A DNA stretch of 64,000 nt, from positions 2,914,001 through 2,978,000 of the forward strand of contig NZ_CP121682.1 in the NCBI RefSeq assembly GCF_029760955.1, in the 5' to 3' direction. The position numbers and the translations under genes were made by a program. The first letter of the stretch is position 1. Every line of letters begins with the position of its first letter. Origin of the DNA: Streptomyces cathayae. GTDB lineage: Bacteria; Actinomycetota; Actinomycetes; Streptomycetales; Streptomycetaceae. The notes under the pieces are model-generated. The model did no database searches. It was not told the DNA's origin and saw nothing but the letters and a program-made list of their open reading frames with translations. Shown piece by piece: positions 29,270 to 37,938 of the stretch.

Positions 29270-31588
29270 CTACTCCTCCGCGCGGTCCGTCGGCTTGCCC
29301 GAGTCCTCCGGGACCTCGATCGTCGGCGGGGTGAAGGGCGGAGACGTCGGCGCCTCGGTCGTCGGCTCCTCGGTCGGGGGCTCGGTGGTGGGCGCCTCGG
29401 TCGTCGGCTCCTCGGTCGGGGGCTCGGTGGTGGGCGCCTCCGTCGTCGGCTCCTCGGTCGGGGTGTCCGACGGCGTCGGGCTGGAGGACGACGGCGACGG
29501 GGGCGGCTTGACGGCCGCGCCCTGGCTGGTCTCCAGGTCGAACCTGCTGGTCTTCTCCATCACGCCGAAGGTGTACGCGGACCAGATCTGCGCCGGGAAG
29601 CCACCGCCGTTGACCCGCTCCTCGCCGCCCGCGCCGTACATCTCGACCTGCGGGTGCGGGGGCTTGTCGTCCTCGCCGAACAGACCGACCGTGGTGACCA
29701 GGTCGGGGGTGTAGCCGGCGAACCACGCCGACTTGTTGTTGTCGGAGGTACCGGTCTTGCCGGCGACCTGCTGGCCGGCGCGCAGCGGATGCTCCCGGAC
29801 GGCCGCGCGGGCCGTGCCGTCGTCGACCACGCCGGTCAGGACCGAGGTCACGGTGTCGGCGGCCTCGCGGCTGATGACCTGCTCGCCGACCGCGTCCGGG
29901 ACGGTGACAGTGCGGTCGAGGTGCTCCGCCGACTTCAGGATCGTCGGGGTGGTCTTCTTGCCGTGGTTGTCGAGGGTGGCGTAGACGCCGGCCATCTCCA
30001 GCGGGCTCGCGCCCATCGAGCCCAGGGTCTGGGCGGGCACCGCCTCCAGCTTCTCGACGTTCATGCCGAGCTTGCCGGCGGTCTCCATCACCTTCTCCAT
30101 CCCGATGTCGACGCCCATCTGCGCGAAGACGGAGTTGACGGACTTGTTCATGCCCGTCTGGACGGTGATGTCGCCGTAGTCGACGTCGCCCTGGTTCTCC
30201 GGGGTGAACCCGACCTTCCTGCCGTTGTCCTCGACGGGGCGCTTGCTGGTGCCGTCGTAGACGGTGTTGGCCGTGATCGGCTCGCCGTCCTGGGTCTCGG
30301 CCTGCTCCTCGATCGCGGCGGCCAGGATCACCGGCTTGAAGGTGGAGGCGGGCTGGTAGTCGGCGCGGGTGGCGTTGTTCATGTAGTGCTTGAGGTAGTC
30401 CACGCCGCCGTACATCGCCACGACCGCGCCCGTCTTCGGGTCCACGGACACGGCGCCGGCCTGGACGTCGGCGTCGACCTTGCGTGCCTTCGGGTCCAGC
30501 TTGTCGGTCAGCTGGGCCTTGACCGCCTTCTCCAGCGCCGCCTGCTTCTTCTTGTCGATGTTGAGCGTGATGGTCCAGCCGCCGAGGTCCACCAGGGCAT
30601 CGGCCTGCTTGGCGTCCTCGACGGCGCCCTCGGCGACCAGCTGCCGCTTCAGGGCGTTGTTGGCCGCCTCCACCAGGTAGCCGGTCTGGCCCGCCATGCC
30701 CGGGTTTCCCTTGGGGTTCTCCGGCACCGGGAACTCCATGCCGGACCGCTCGGAGCCGTCCAGCCAGCCCTGCTCGACCATGTTGTCCAGCACGTAGTTC
30801 CAGCGGTTCTTGACCAGCTTCTTGCCGGTCTCCGAGGCGACCGCCCAGTCGTACTGGCTCGGTGCCTGGAGGAGCGCGGCGAGGTAGGCGCCCTGCTCGA
30901 CCTCGAGGTCCTCGCTGTCGACGCCGTAGTAGGCCTGCGCGGCGGCCTGGACACCGTAGGCGCCGCGGCCGTAGTAGCTGGTGTTCATGTAGCCGGCGAG
31001 GATGTAGTCCTTGGACTTCTCCTGGTCCAGCTTCAGGGAGATGACGAGTTCCTTGAACTTGCGGGAGACCGTCTGGTCCTGGGTCAGGTAGTAGTTCTTC
31101 ACGTACTGCTGGGTGATCGTCGAACCGCCTTGCGCGCCCTTGCCGGAGACGGTGTTGAGCAGTCCGCGCGCGGTGCCCTTGAGGTCGACGCCGGCGTCCT
31201 TGTAGAACGTCTTGTTCTCGGCGGCGACGAAGGCCCGCTGGACCTCCTTGGGAACCTGCGCCAGGTCGACGACCTCACGGTTGACCTTGCCGTTGCGGGC
31301 CATGATCGAGCCGTCGCTGTACTTGTAGACGCTGCTCTGCTCCTGGGCGTCGGCGTTCCCCTCGGGGATGTCGATCACCATGTACAGCACGATGAAGGCG
31401 CCCATGCCGAGCAGGCAGAGCCCGAAGAACGTGCCGAGGATCTTCCTCCAGGTGAACAGGCGGCGTATCCGGCCCTGGCCCTGCCCGCCCGACGAACGGC
31501 CCTCGGATGCCGCACGGTGCCCCCCGCGCTGTCGTGCGCGTCGTTCTTCCGCTCGTCCCATGGGTCCGCTCTGCTCCGCTTCGTTCAT
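29270..31588 (-). CDS. Bifunctional class A penicillin-binding protein
   Basis: This 772-aa peptidoglycan synthase has a basic cytoplasmic N-terminus, one transmembrane helix (about 49-71), and a GT51 glycosyltransferase domain (AAENKTFYKDAGVDLKG, GGSTITQQYVKNYYL, KSKDYILAGYMNTSYYGRGAYG). The transpeptidase domain carries the catalytic STFK at 415-418, SVN in MNKSVNSVFAQ, and KTGTS from K611. The C-terminus (about 690-772) is a Ser/Pro/Thr/Glu-rich tail with 14-residue repeats, encoded by a 42-bp DNA repeat. ATG 31588 was selected; ATG 31561 is equally plausible. It would act at the outer face of the membrane in growth or sporulation walls. Confidence 0.93.
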   Translation of the reverse strand: MNEAEQSGPMGRAEERRARQRGGHRAASEGRSSGGQGQGRIRRLFTWRKILGTFFGLCLLGMGAFIVLYMVIDIPEGNADAQEQSSVYKYSDGSIMARNGKVNREVVDLAQVPKEVQRAFVAAENKTFYKDAGVDLKGTARGLLNTVSGKGAQGGSTITQQYVKNYYLTQDQTVSRKFKELVISLKLDQEKSKDYILAGYMNTSYYGRGAYGVQAAAQAYYGVDSEDLEVEQGAYLAALLQAPSQYDWAVASETGKKLVKNRWNYVLDNMVEQGWLDGSERSGMEFPVPENPKGNPGMAGQTGYLVEAANNALKRQLVAEGAVEDAKQADALVDLGGWTITLNIDKKKQAALEKAVKAQLTDKLDPKARKVDADVQAGAVSVDPKTGAVVAMYGGVDYLKHYMNNATRADYQPASTFKPVILAAAIEEQAETQDGEPITANTVYDGTSKRPVEDNGRKVGFTPENQGDVDYGDITVQTGMNKSVNSVFAQMGVDIGMEKVMETAGKLGMNVEKLEAVPAQTLGSMGASPLEMAGVYATLDNHGKKTTPTILKSAEHLDRTVTVPDAVGEQVISREAADTVTSVLTGVVDDGTARAAVREHPLRAGQQVAGKTGTSDNNKSAWFAGYTPDLVTTVGLFGEDDKPPHPQVEMYGAGGEERVNGGGFPAQIWSAYTFGVMEKTSRFDLETSQGAAVKPPPSPSSSSPTPSDTPTEEPTTEAPTTEPPTEEPTTEAPTTEPPTEEPTTEAPTSPPFTPPTIEVPEDSGKPTDRAEE
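29346..29465 (-). repeat. 42-bp in-frame tandem repeat in the PBP tail
   Basis: Units at 29361-29402 and 29403-29444 differ at one base, with partial units on each side. They encode TEEPTTEAPTTEPP repeats. Length variation between strains is expected from such an array. Confidence 0.8.
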
Positions 31589-31753
31589 GTGTGCGTGACT
31601 GCCACACGGATTCGCCACTCAGGTCAACTCCGCAAGCTAACACCGAGAGGTATGACAAACGGCTGCCGATCCGGTCTTTACGGACGTGACAATCAGCACC
31701 CGCCCCACTGGAACCGACGTGCGAAGGGTGGCCAAGGTTGCCATGACCCGTTA

Positions 31754-31767
31754 AAGTGATATCACTT
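31754..31767. promoter_or_regulatory. Perfect 14-bp palindrome upstream of the SPFH gene
   Basis: AAGTGATATCACTT is fully symmetric and A/T-rich in a very GC-rich genome. It lies 65 nt before the SPFH start, in the gap divergent from the PBP gene. The RHH protein encoded two genes on is a candidate ligand, as is a GntR-type repressor; neither can be shown here. Confidence 0.5.
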
Positions 31768-31831
31768 GGATAGGCAGGCGCTAGCGGCACGAAACCGTGC
31801 GGCGGGCGCCCCGAAAGGCGGGGGAACACCC

Positions 31832-32767
31832 ATGTCCACACATGACGCGCAGGTCACGGCCGTGGTGCCGGAGATGCCGGCACCACGCGTACGGGAGAAG
31901 GCGGCGCACAGCATCGGCGGCGGGCTGGCCCTGATCCTCGGACTGGCCGGGCTGCTGCTCGGCATCGGACTGGCCGTCAGCGCCGCGGCGGTCACCGGGG
32001 ACGGACTGAAGGCCCTGCTGATCATCAGCGGCATCCTGATCGCCATAGCCGCGTTCCTCGCGATGTGCGGGCTGAACATGGTGGCGCCGGGCGAGGCCCG
32101 CGTGGTCCAGCTCTTCGGGCGGTACCGGGGCACGATCCGGCAGGACGGCCTGCGCTGGGTGAACCCCTTCACCTCGCGCACCAAGATCTCGACCCGCGTA
32201 CGCAACCACGAGACCGCGGTCCTCAAGGTGAACGACGCCTACGGCAACCCCATCGAGCTCGCCTCGGTCGTGGTGTGGCGGGTGGAGGACACCGCGCAGG
32301 CCACCTTCGAGGTGGACGACTACGTCGAGTTCGTCTCCACCCAGACCGAGGCCGCCGTCCGGCACATCGCCATCGAGTACCCCTACGACGCCCACGAGGA
32401 GGACGGCCTCTCGCTGCGCGGCAACGCCGAGGAGATCACCGAGAAGCTCGCGGTCGAGCTGCGCGCCCGGGTGGAGGCGGCCGGCGTCGAGATCATCGAG
32501 TCCCGCTTCACCCACCTCGCCTACGCGCCCGAGATCGCCTCGGCGATGCTCCAGCGGCAGCAGGCGGGCGCGGTCGTGGCGGCCCGGCAGCTGATCGTGG
32601 AGGGCGCCGTGGGCATGGTCGAGACGGCACTGGCCCGGATCACCGAGCACGACATCGTGGAGCTGGACCCCGAGCGCAAGGCCGCGATGGTGTCCAACCT
32701 GATGGTGGTGCTCTGCGGCGACCGCGCCCCGCAGCCGGTCCTCAACACGGGGTCCCTCTACCAGTGA
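31832..32767 (+). CDS. SPFH/band-7 membrane protein
   Basis: This 311-aa protein has two N-terminal hydrophobic helices (about 30-55 and 60-82) followed by a stomatin/prohibitin-type SPFH domain: [61 protein letters not shown], and a coiled-coil segment [24 protein letters not shown] proteins oligomerise as cages or rafts in membrane microdomains and recruit partners. ATG 31832 has GGCGGGGGAA upstream. Its stop overlaps the GTG of the next gene by 4 nt, so SPFH and RHH proteins are made together. Confidence 0.9.
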   Translation: MSTHDAQVTAVVPEMPAPRVREKAAHSIGGGLALILGLAGLLLGIGLAVSAAAVTGDGLKALLIISGILIAIAAFLAMCGLNMVAPGEARVVQLFGRYRGTIRQDGLRWVNPFTSRTKISTRVRNHETAVLKVNDAYGNPIELASVVVWRVEDTAQATFEVDDYVEFVSTQTEAAVRHIAIEYPYDAHEEDGLSLRGNAEEITEKLAVELRARVEAAGVEIIESRFTHLAYAPEIASAMLQRQQAGAVVAARQLIVEGAVGMVETALARITEHDIVELDPERKAAMVSNLMVVLCGDRAPQPVLNTGSLYQ

Positions 32768-33093
32768 CCACCCCCTCCGATCCCCCCTCCGAGGGCAAGG
32801 CCCCTCGGCGCAGGCCGCAGCAGCAGCGCAAGCAGGTGCTGCTGCGGCTGGACCCGCTGGTGTACGAGGCGCTGGCGCGGTGGGCCAACGACGAGCTGCG
32901 CTCGGCCAACGCGCAGATCGAGTTCCTGCTGCGCCGCGCCCTCGCGGAGGCGGGCCGTCTCCCCGGCGAGGCGGGCCCCCTCCCCCGCCGAGGCCGCCCC
33001 CCGGCCCAGCCGCCCGGCACACAGCCGCCCGGCACACAGCCTCCCGCCCAACCTCCTGGCGACACCCCTCCCGGGCCCACGCCACCTCAGTGA
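32764..33093 (+). CDS. Arc-type ribbon-helix-helix protein with Pro-rich tail
   Basis: This 109-aa protein starts at GTG 32764 inside the SPFH stop. Residues 20-62 (RKQVLLRLDPLVYEALARWA, NDELRSANAQIEFLLRRALA) form an Arc/MetJ RHH, with the NAQIEFLLRRAL helix seen in Arc-like repressors. A disordered Pro/Gln/Gly tail (about 75-109) follows. It may autoregulate the SPFH operon or bind the SPFH platform through the tail; both are inference. Confidence 0.8.
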   Translation: MTTPSDPPSEGKAPRRRPQQQRKQVLLRLDPLVYEALARWANDELRSANAQIEFLLRRALAEAGRLPGEAGPLPRRGRPPAQPPGTQPPGTQPPAQPPGDTPPGPTPPQ

Positions 33094-33149
33094 CAGAACC
33101 GTGACAACGGGCCCCCACCTGGGCTTCCGCACCCTCTCCGGCGCTCTGC

Positions 33150-33186
33150 ACACGCGGTGTATACACGGAGCGTATACACCGTGTGT
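33150..33186. promoter_or_regulatory. PadR operator (15-bp inverted repeat)
   Basis: ACACGCGGTGTATAC (33150-33164) and GTATACACCGTGTGT (33172-33186) are inverted with 14 of 15 matches and a 7-nt spacer. It ends 12 nt before the PadR ATG. Each arm also contains a GTATAC core typical of PadR/GntR-YtrA-like sites, so binding would block the promoter of the padR-ABC operon. Confidence 0.65.
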
Positions 33187-33198
33187 AGAGTCCTTCGC

Positions 33199-33723
33199 AT
33201 GTCCATCGGTCACACCCTCCTCGGGCTCCTGGAGTCCGGCCCCCGCCACGGTTACGACCTGAAGCGGGCCTTCGACGCGACGTTCGGTCACGACCGGCCG
33301 CTGCACTACGGCCAGGTCTACTCGACGATGTCCCGCCTGCTGAAGAACGGGCTCGTCGAAGTCGACGGCATCGAGGCCGGCGACGGCCCCGAGCGCAAGC
33401 GGTACGCGATCACCGAGGCCGGCGTCACCGACGTCGCGCGCTGGCTCGCCACACCGGAGAAGCCGGAGCCGTACCTCCAGTCGACGCTCTACACCAAGGT
33501 GGTCCTCGCGCTGCTCACCAGCCGCGACGCCGCCGACATCCTCGACACGCAGCGTTCCGCGCATCTGCGCGGCATGCGCGTCCTCACCGAGCGCAAACGC
33601 CAGGGCGACCTGGCCGACCAGCTCATCTGCGACCACGCCCTTTTCCACCTCGAGGCCGATCTGCGCTGGCTGGAACTCACCGCCGCGCGCCTCGACAAGC
33701 TCCGTGAGGCGGTCACCCGATGA
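33199..33723 (+). CDS. PadR family transcriptional regulator
   Basis: This 174-aa protein begins MSIGHTLLGLLESGPRHGYDLKRAFD with the PadR winged helix (GQVYSTMSRLLKNGLVEVDG, RKRYAITEAG; about 1-80). A C-terminal dimerisation helix pair (about 95-170) follows. It is the first gene of a three-gene operon: its stop overlaps the ABC ATPase start by 4 nt. Family members repress drug-export operons and are released by ligand. ATG 33199 is the family start; there is little Shine-Dalgarno sequence, so the message may have a very short leader. Confidence 0.92.
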   Translation: MSIGHTLLGLLESGPRHGYDLKRAFDATFGHDRPLHYGQVYSTMSRLLKNGLVEVDGIEAGDGPERKRYAITEAGVTDVARWLATPEKPEPYLQSTLYTKVVLALLTSRDAADILDTQRSAHLRGMRVLTERKRQGDLADQLICDHALFHLEADLRWLELTAARLDKLREAVTR

Positions 33724-34409
33724 CGATCCCCGCCGGATCCCTGCTCGTCGCCCGGGACCTGCGCAAGGCGTACGGTCCGACCACCGCGCTGGACGGCGCC
33801 GCGTTCTCCATCCACCCCGGCGAGGTGGTCGCCGTGATGGGCCCCTCCGGGTCGGGCAAGTCGACCCTGCTGCACTGCCTCGCCGGGATCGTCACCCCCG
33901 ACTCCGGCTCCATCACGTACGACGGGCGCGAACTGACCGCGATGAACGACTCCGAGCGCAGCAGGCTCAGGCGCTCGGAGTTCGGCTTCGTCTTCCAGTT
34001 CGGCCAGCTCGTGCCGGAGCTGACCTGCGTGGAGAACGTCGCCCTGCCGATGCGGCTGAACGGCACGCCCCGCAGGGAGGCCGAACGGGCCGCCCTGTCC
34101 TGGCTCGAACGCCTCGAGGTGGACGACGTGCGCAAGAAGCGGCCCGGTGAGGTCTCCGGCGGTCAGGGCCAGCGGGTCGCCGTGGCCAGGTCGCTGGTCA
34201 CCGGCCCGCGGCTGCTGTTCGCCGACGAGCCGACCGGCGCGCTGGACTCGCTCAACGGCGAGCGCGTGATGGAACTGCTCACCGAGGCCGCCCGGTCCAC
34301 CAACGCCGCCGTCGTCCTCGTCACCCACGAGGCGCGGGTCGCCGCGTACTCCGACCGCGAGATCGTCGTGCGCGACGGGAAGTCCCGGGACATGGAGCAC
34401 GCCGTATGA
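33720..34409 (+). CDS. ABC transporter ATP-binding protein (MacB/LolD type)
   Basis: This 229-aa ATPase has Walker A GPSGSGKSTL (about 41-50), the Q-loop in FVFQFGQLVPELT, signature VSGGQGQR (about 145), Walker B LLFADEPTGALDS (about 161-173) and the H-loop in VLVTHEARVA. The sequence fits the LolD/MacB/FtsE group that works with FtsX-type permeases. It overlaps padR upstream and the permease downstream by 4 nt each (ATGA), so all three are co-translated. Confidence 0.94.
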   Translation: MTIPAGSLLVARDLRKAYGPTTALDGAAFSIHPGEVVAVMGPSGSGKSTLLHCLAGIVTPDSGSITYDGRELTAMNDSERSRLRRSEFGFVFQFGQLVPELTCVENVALPMRLNGTPRREAERAALSWLERLEVDDVRKKRPGEVSGGQGQRVAVARSLVTGPRLLFADEPTGALDSLNGERVMELLTEAARSTNAAVVLVTHEARVAAYSDREIVVRDGKSRDMEHAV

Positions 34410-36817
34410 GCGAGACCGAGGAGCGGGTCCGCACCGCCCCCGCCGTCCCCGCGGCCCGCGCCGAGCCGAAGCTCCGTGTCGTGGCCCGGGACCTGGGCAT
34501 GGGCCTGCGGTTCGCCCTGGCCGGCGGACGTGAGGGATGGGTCCGGGCCCTGCTCACCGGCGTCGGCGTCGGCCTCGGGGTGGCACTGCTGCTGCTCACC
34601 GCCGCCCTGCCCGGCGTACTGACGGAGCGGGACCGGCGGGAGGAGGCGCGGCTCGACTGGCCCTTCAGCACGGAGGTCGTACCGCAGGCCGACGACACGC
34701 TGCTCATCGCGCGTACCGACACCGAGTTCCGGGACCAGGACATCCGCGGCCGGCTCCTTGAGGCGGAGGGCCCCCAGGCCCCGCTGCCGCCGGGTCTGAG
34801 CGAGTTCCCCGCGGTCGGCGAGATGATCGTCTCCCCCGCGCTGAAGGACCTGCTCGCATCGGACGACACGGGTCTGCTGCGTGAGCGGCTGCCGCACGAC
34901 ATCACCGGGACGATCGGCGAGCAGGGGCTCATCGGTTCGCAGGAGCTCGCCTACTACGCGGGCGGCGCGGGGCTCGCCGGAGAGATCAACTCGTCGGCGG
35001 TGCGCCTCGACACCTTCGGCACCCCGGCCGGGCAGGCCTCCGAGGAGGAGAACGACCCGGTGCTCATGCTCCTGGTCCTGGTCGTCTTCGTGGTGCTGCT
35101 GACGCCGGTCGCCGTGTTCATCGCGACCGCCGTACGGTTCGGCGGGGAGCGGCGCGACCGCAGGCTGGCGGCGCTGCGGCTGGTCGGCTCCGACGCCGCG
35201 GCCACCCGGCGGATCGCGGCGGGCGAGGCGCTCGCCGGGTCGTTGCTCGGACTGGTCCTCGGTACGGTCTTCTTCCTGATCGGACGGGAGGTCGCCGCCT
35301 CCGTCGAGATATTCCACATCAGCGTGTTCCCGAGCTATCTGAACCCCTCGCCGCTGCTGGCGCTGCTGGTCGCGGTGGCTGTTCCGGCCGCCGCGGTGCT
35401 GGTCACGCTGCTCGCGATGCGCGGGGTCGTCATCGAACCGCTGGGCGTGGTGCGCACGGCACGGCCGGCCCGGCGCCGGCTGTGGTGGCGGCTGCTGCCG
35501 CCGCTGGCCGGCGTCGTGATGCTCTATCCGATGGTCGGACAGGGCCGCGAGAACGGGGAGTTCAACGAGTACCTGGTCGCCGGTGGTGTCCTGCTGCTGC
35601 TCATCGGGATCACCGCGCTGCTTCCGTGGATCGTGGAGGCGGTCGTCTCCCAGCTCGGCAAGGGCAGCGTGTCGTGGCAACTGGCGGTACGCCGCCTGCA
35701 GTTGAGTAGCGGCGCGGCGGCCAGGATGGTCAACGGGATCGCGGTGGCGGTGGCCGGCGCGATCGCGCTCCAGATGCTGTTCGCCGGCGTCGAGGGTGAC
35801 TACACCGAGGACACCGGGCTCGACGTGTCGCTGGCCCAGGCGCAGGTGAGTCTGCCGGACGGTCAGGAGCTCGCCCCCGCCGCCGACAGGCTGGCGCACA
35901 CCAAGGGGGTGAGCAAGGTCTACGCGCTGTCCTACGGCTACGTCGCCGAACGGCCCTGGGAAAAGCAGGAGCCGGGTGAGGTCGCCGTCGTGACCGTCGC
36001 CGACTGCGCGACCCTGCGCACGGTGGCGGAGTTCCCCTCGTGCGAGGACGGCGACGTGTTCGCGGTGTCGGGCGCCGAGTACGACACCGGCACCGCGGTG
36101 CTGAACCGGCCGGGCCGGGATCTCCACTTCGAGGTGTCCGACCCCTCTACTGCCTCCGGCTACGGCAAGGGCTTCCGCTGGGCGGTCCCCGGGGGCGTCA
36201 AGCAGGCCCGGTCGATTCCGGACCCGGCGAGCCATGAGCGCGGTGGCTTCCTGCTGACCCCGGGCGCGGTGCCGGCGGGGATGGCGGCCATGCTCTCCGC
36301 CGAGCTCTACCTCGAGGTCGACGACTCGGTGCCGTACGCCATGGAGCACGTGCGCAACACGGCCGCCGCGATCGACCCGTTGACGGACACGGTCAGGTGG
36401 ACCGCCCTCAAGCGTTCCTCCTCCTACGACACCATCCGCACCGGCCTGTTCGTCGGCGCGGCCTGTGTGCTGCTGCTGATCGGGGTGAGCCTGCTGGTCT
36501 CCCAGCTGGAGCAGTTGCGCGAACGCCGCAAGCTGCTGTCGGCGCTGGTCGCCTTCGGCACCCGGCGGCGCACGCTGAGCCTGTCGGTGCTGTGGCAGAC
36601 GGCCGTCCCGATCGGTCTGGGGCTGCTGCTGGCCGCGGCGGTGGGCGTCGCGCTGGGCGCGGTCCTGCTGCGGATGACCGGGACGTCGGTACGGGTGGAC
36701 TGGGCGAGCCTGTTCCAGATGACCGGCGTCGGGGCAGGCGTCGTCCTGGCGGTGACCCTGCTGAGCCTGCCGCCCCTGCTGCGCATGATGCGCCCGGACG
36801 GCCTCCGCACGGAGTGA
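34406..36817 (+). CDS. ABC permease, FtsX/MacB-like
   Basis: This 803-aa membrane protein has two FtsX-type domains: a helix near 30-50 ([20 protein letters not shown]), a first core around 215-345 ([40 protein letters not shown]), a large extracytoplasmic part (about 460-660), and a second core (about 670-795; [20 protein letters not shown]). With the PadR regulator and the ATPase it likely forms a drug- or lipid-efflux or mechanotransmission complex. A 20-bp terminator follows. Confidence 0.88.
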   Translation: MSETEERVRTAPAVPAARAEPKLRVVARDLGMGLRFALAGGREGWVRALLTGVGVGLGVALLLLTAALPGVLTERDRREEARLDWPFSTEVVPQADDTLLIARTDTEFRDQDIRGRLLEAEGPQAPLPPGLSEFPAVGEMIVSPALKDLLASDDTGLLRERLPHDITGTIGEQGLIGSQELAYYAGGAGLAGEINSSAVRLDTFGTPAGQASEEENDPVLMLLVLVVFVVLLTPVAVFIATAVRFGGERRDRRLAALRLVGSDAAATRRIAAGEALAGSLLGLVLGTVFFLIGREVAASVEIFHISVFPSYLNPSPLLALLVAVAVPAAAVLVTLLAMRGVVIEPLGVVRTARPARRRLWWRLLPPLAGVVMLYPMVGQGRENGEFNEYLVAGGVLLLLIGITALLPWIVEAVVSQLGKGSVSWQLAVRRLQLSSGAAARMVNGIAVAVAGAIALQMLFAGVEGDYTEDTGLDVSLAQAQVSLPDGQELAPAADRLAHTKGVSKVYALSYGYVAERPWEKQEPGEVAVVTVADCATLRTVAEFPSCEDGDVFAVSGAEYDTGTAVLNRPGRDLHFEVSDPSTASGYGKGFRWAVPGGVKQARSIPDPASHERGGFLLTPGAVPAGMAAMLSAELYLEVDDSVPYAMEHVRNTAAAIDPLTDTVRWTALKRSSSYDTIRTGLFVGAACVLLLIGVSLLVSQLEQLRERRKLLSALVAFGTRRRTLSLSVLWQTAVPIGLGLLLAAAVGVALGAVLLRMTGTSVRVDWASLFQMTGVGAGVVLAVTLLSLPPLLRMMRPDGLRTE

Positions 36818-36822
36818 CCGGC

Positions 36823-36871
36823 GCGGCGGCCGGTCCCGGGCAGCCACGGGGTGCCCGGGACCGGCCGCCGC
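36823..36871 (+). terminator. Terminator of the padR-ABC operon
   Basis: GCGGCGGCCGGTCCCGGGCA (36823-36842) pairs perfectly with its complement at 36852-36871 around a 9-nt loop, 5 nt after the permease stop. Confidence 0.8.
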
Positions 36872-36954
36872 CCCTGGCAGCATGGAACGCGTCCGGCCCA
36901 CGGGAGGCCCGGGAAGCCCGGGATGCCTTCGCCGCCCAGAGGAGCGTGTCCGCC

Positions 36955-37488
36955 ATGTCGTTCGAGTCCCTCAAGTCCCGCCTCCCCGACTACGCCCGGG
37001 ACCTGACGCTCAACCTGGACGCGGCCATCGGCCGCTCGGACCTGCCGGTCCAGCGGCTGTGGGGCACGGTGCTGTCGACGGCGATCGCCTCGCGCTCGGC
37101 CGTCGTCCTGCGCGAGCTGGAGCCGGAGGCGCGGGCGGTCCTGTCGCCCGAGGCGTACCGGGCGGCGAAGACCACCGCCTCGGTGATGGCGCTGAACAAC
37201 GTCTTCTTCCGGACCCGCCACCTGCTGTCGGACAAGGAGTACGGCAACCTGCGCACGGGCCTGCGGATGAACGTCCTCGGCGACCCGGGCGTCGACCGGG
37301 TCGACTTCGAGTTCTGGGCGTTCGCGGTCTCCGCGGTCAACGGCTGCGGACTGTGCCTCGACGCGCATGAGTCGGTGCTGCGCAAGGCCGGCGTCGAACG
37401 CGAGGTCGTCCAGGAGGCGATCAGGATCGCCGCGGTGGTCCAGGCCGTCGCCGCCACGCTGGAAGCGGAGGCGGCCCTCGCGGAGTGA
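36955..37488 (+). CDS. ahpD: Alkyl hydroperoxide reductase AhpD
   Basis: This 177-aa AhpD has the catalytic CxxC at C131 and C134 ([14 protein letters not shown]) with the conserved His at 138. The upstream helix FAVSAV and the segment [18 protein letters not shown] are also typical. AhpD normally re-reduces AhpC through lipoamide adaptors. In Streptomyces it is usually cotranscribed behind ahpC with oxyR divergent; here an ABC permease operon and its terminator precede it and no ahpC or oxyR is visible. ATG 36955 has GAGGAGCGTG about 10 nt upstream. Confidence 0.92.
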   Translation: MSFESLKSRLPDYARDLTLNLDAAIGRSDLPVQRLWGTVLSTAIASRSAVVLRELEPEARAVLSPEAYRAAKTTASVMALNNVFFRTRHLLSDKEYGNLRTGLRMNVLGDPGVDRVDFEFWAFAVSAVNGCGLCLDAHESVLRKAGVEREVVQEAIRIAAVVQAVAATLEAEAALAE

Positions 37489-37938
37489 CTCCGCGGACCC
37501 TCCTTCCCCCTCCCCGGCGGGCCCGGTCACCCCGAAGGTGTCCGAGCCCGCTGTCCCGCACCACCACCGTGCCGTTCCCGCCCTACCGTTCCTGAAGACT
37601 GAGCAGGAGCGAGCCCACTCGGTCGCACGCCCCGAACGGTCTTGGGCGCACTGGTCCCCGGCGTACTCGACCCCGGGGCGGCGACACGCATCCTGTGCGT
37701 GGTCCGGGCCCGGGAGGCCGGTTCCCTCACGACCTGGCCATATGGGTGTGGCCAGAGGCGACGGGGAGGCCCCGAACCATCACTCCGGTGGAGCGGGGGC
37801 CCCGCACGCTGACGCCACACCCGGCGTCCCAGATCGCACGCTCACGCTAGCCCAGCCGGCCCAGGACACCACAAGCTCACGAACGAACCATCACACGATC
37901 GAGCTAACGCGACCTCGTGCGCACTCCCCGGCGAGCAG
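37489..37938. other. Unusually long convergent gap without a recognised gene
   Basis: About 450 nt lie between the convergent ahpD and AI-2E stops. I see no protein frame with coding character and no tRNA. CTGGCCATATGGGTGTGGCCAG near 37733-37754 can fold, and the segment near 37830-37915 is less GC-rich. A small RNA is possible but not shown. Confidence 0.35.

Noticed and set aside
34163..36901. A 912-codon minus-strand frame across the ABC permease
   Set aside because: It is antisense to the clear FtsX-type permease and consists of His/Arg/Gln/Asp-rich low-complexity sequence without a domain.
37527..37820. A 97-codon minus-strand frame in the gap after ahpD
   Set aside because: Composition is Pro/Arg/Gly/Ser-rich without coding bias and no ribosome-binding site precedes it.
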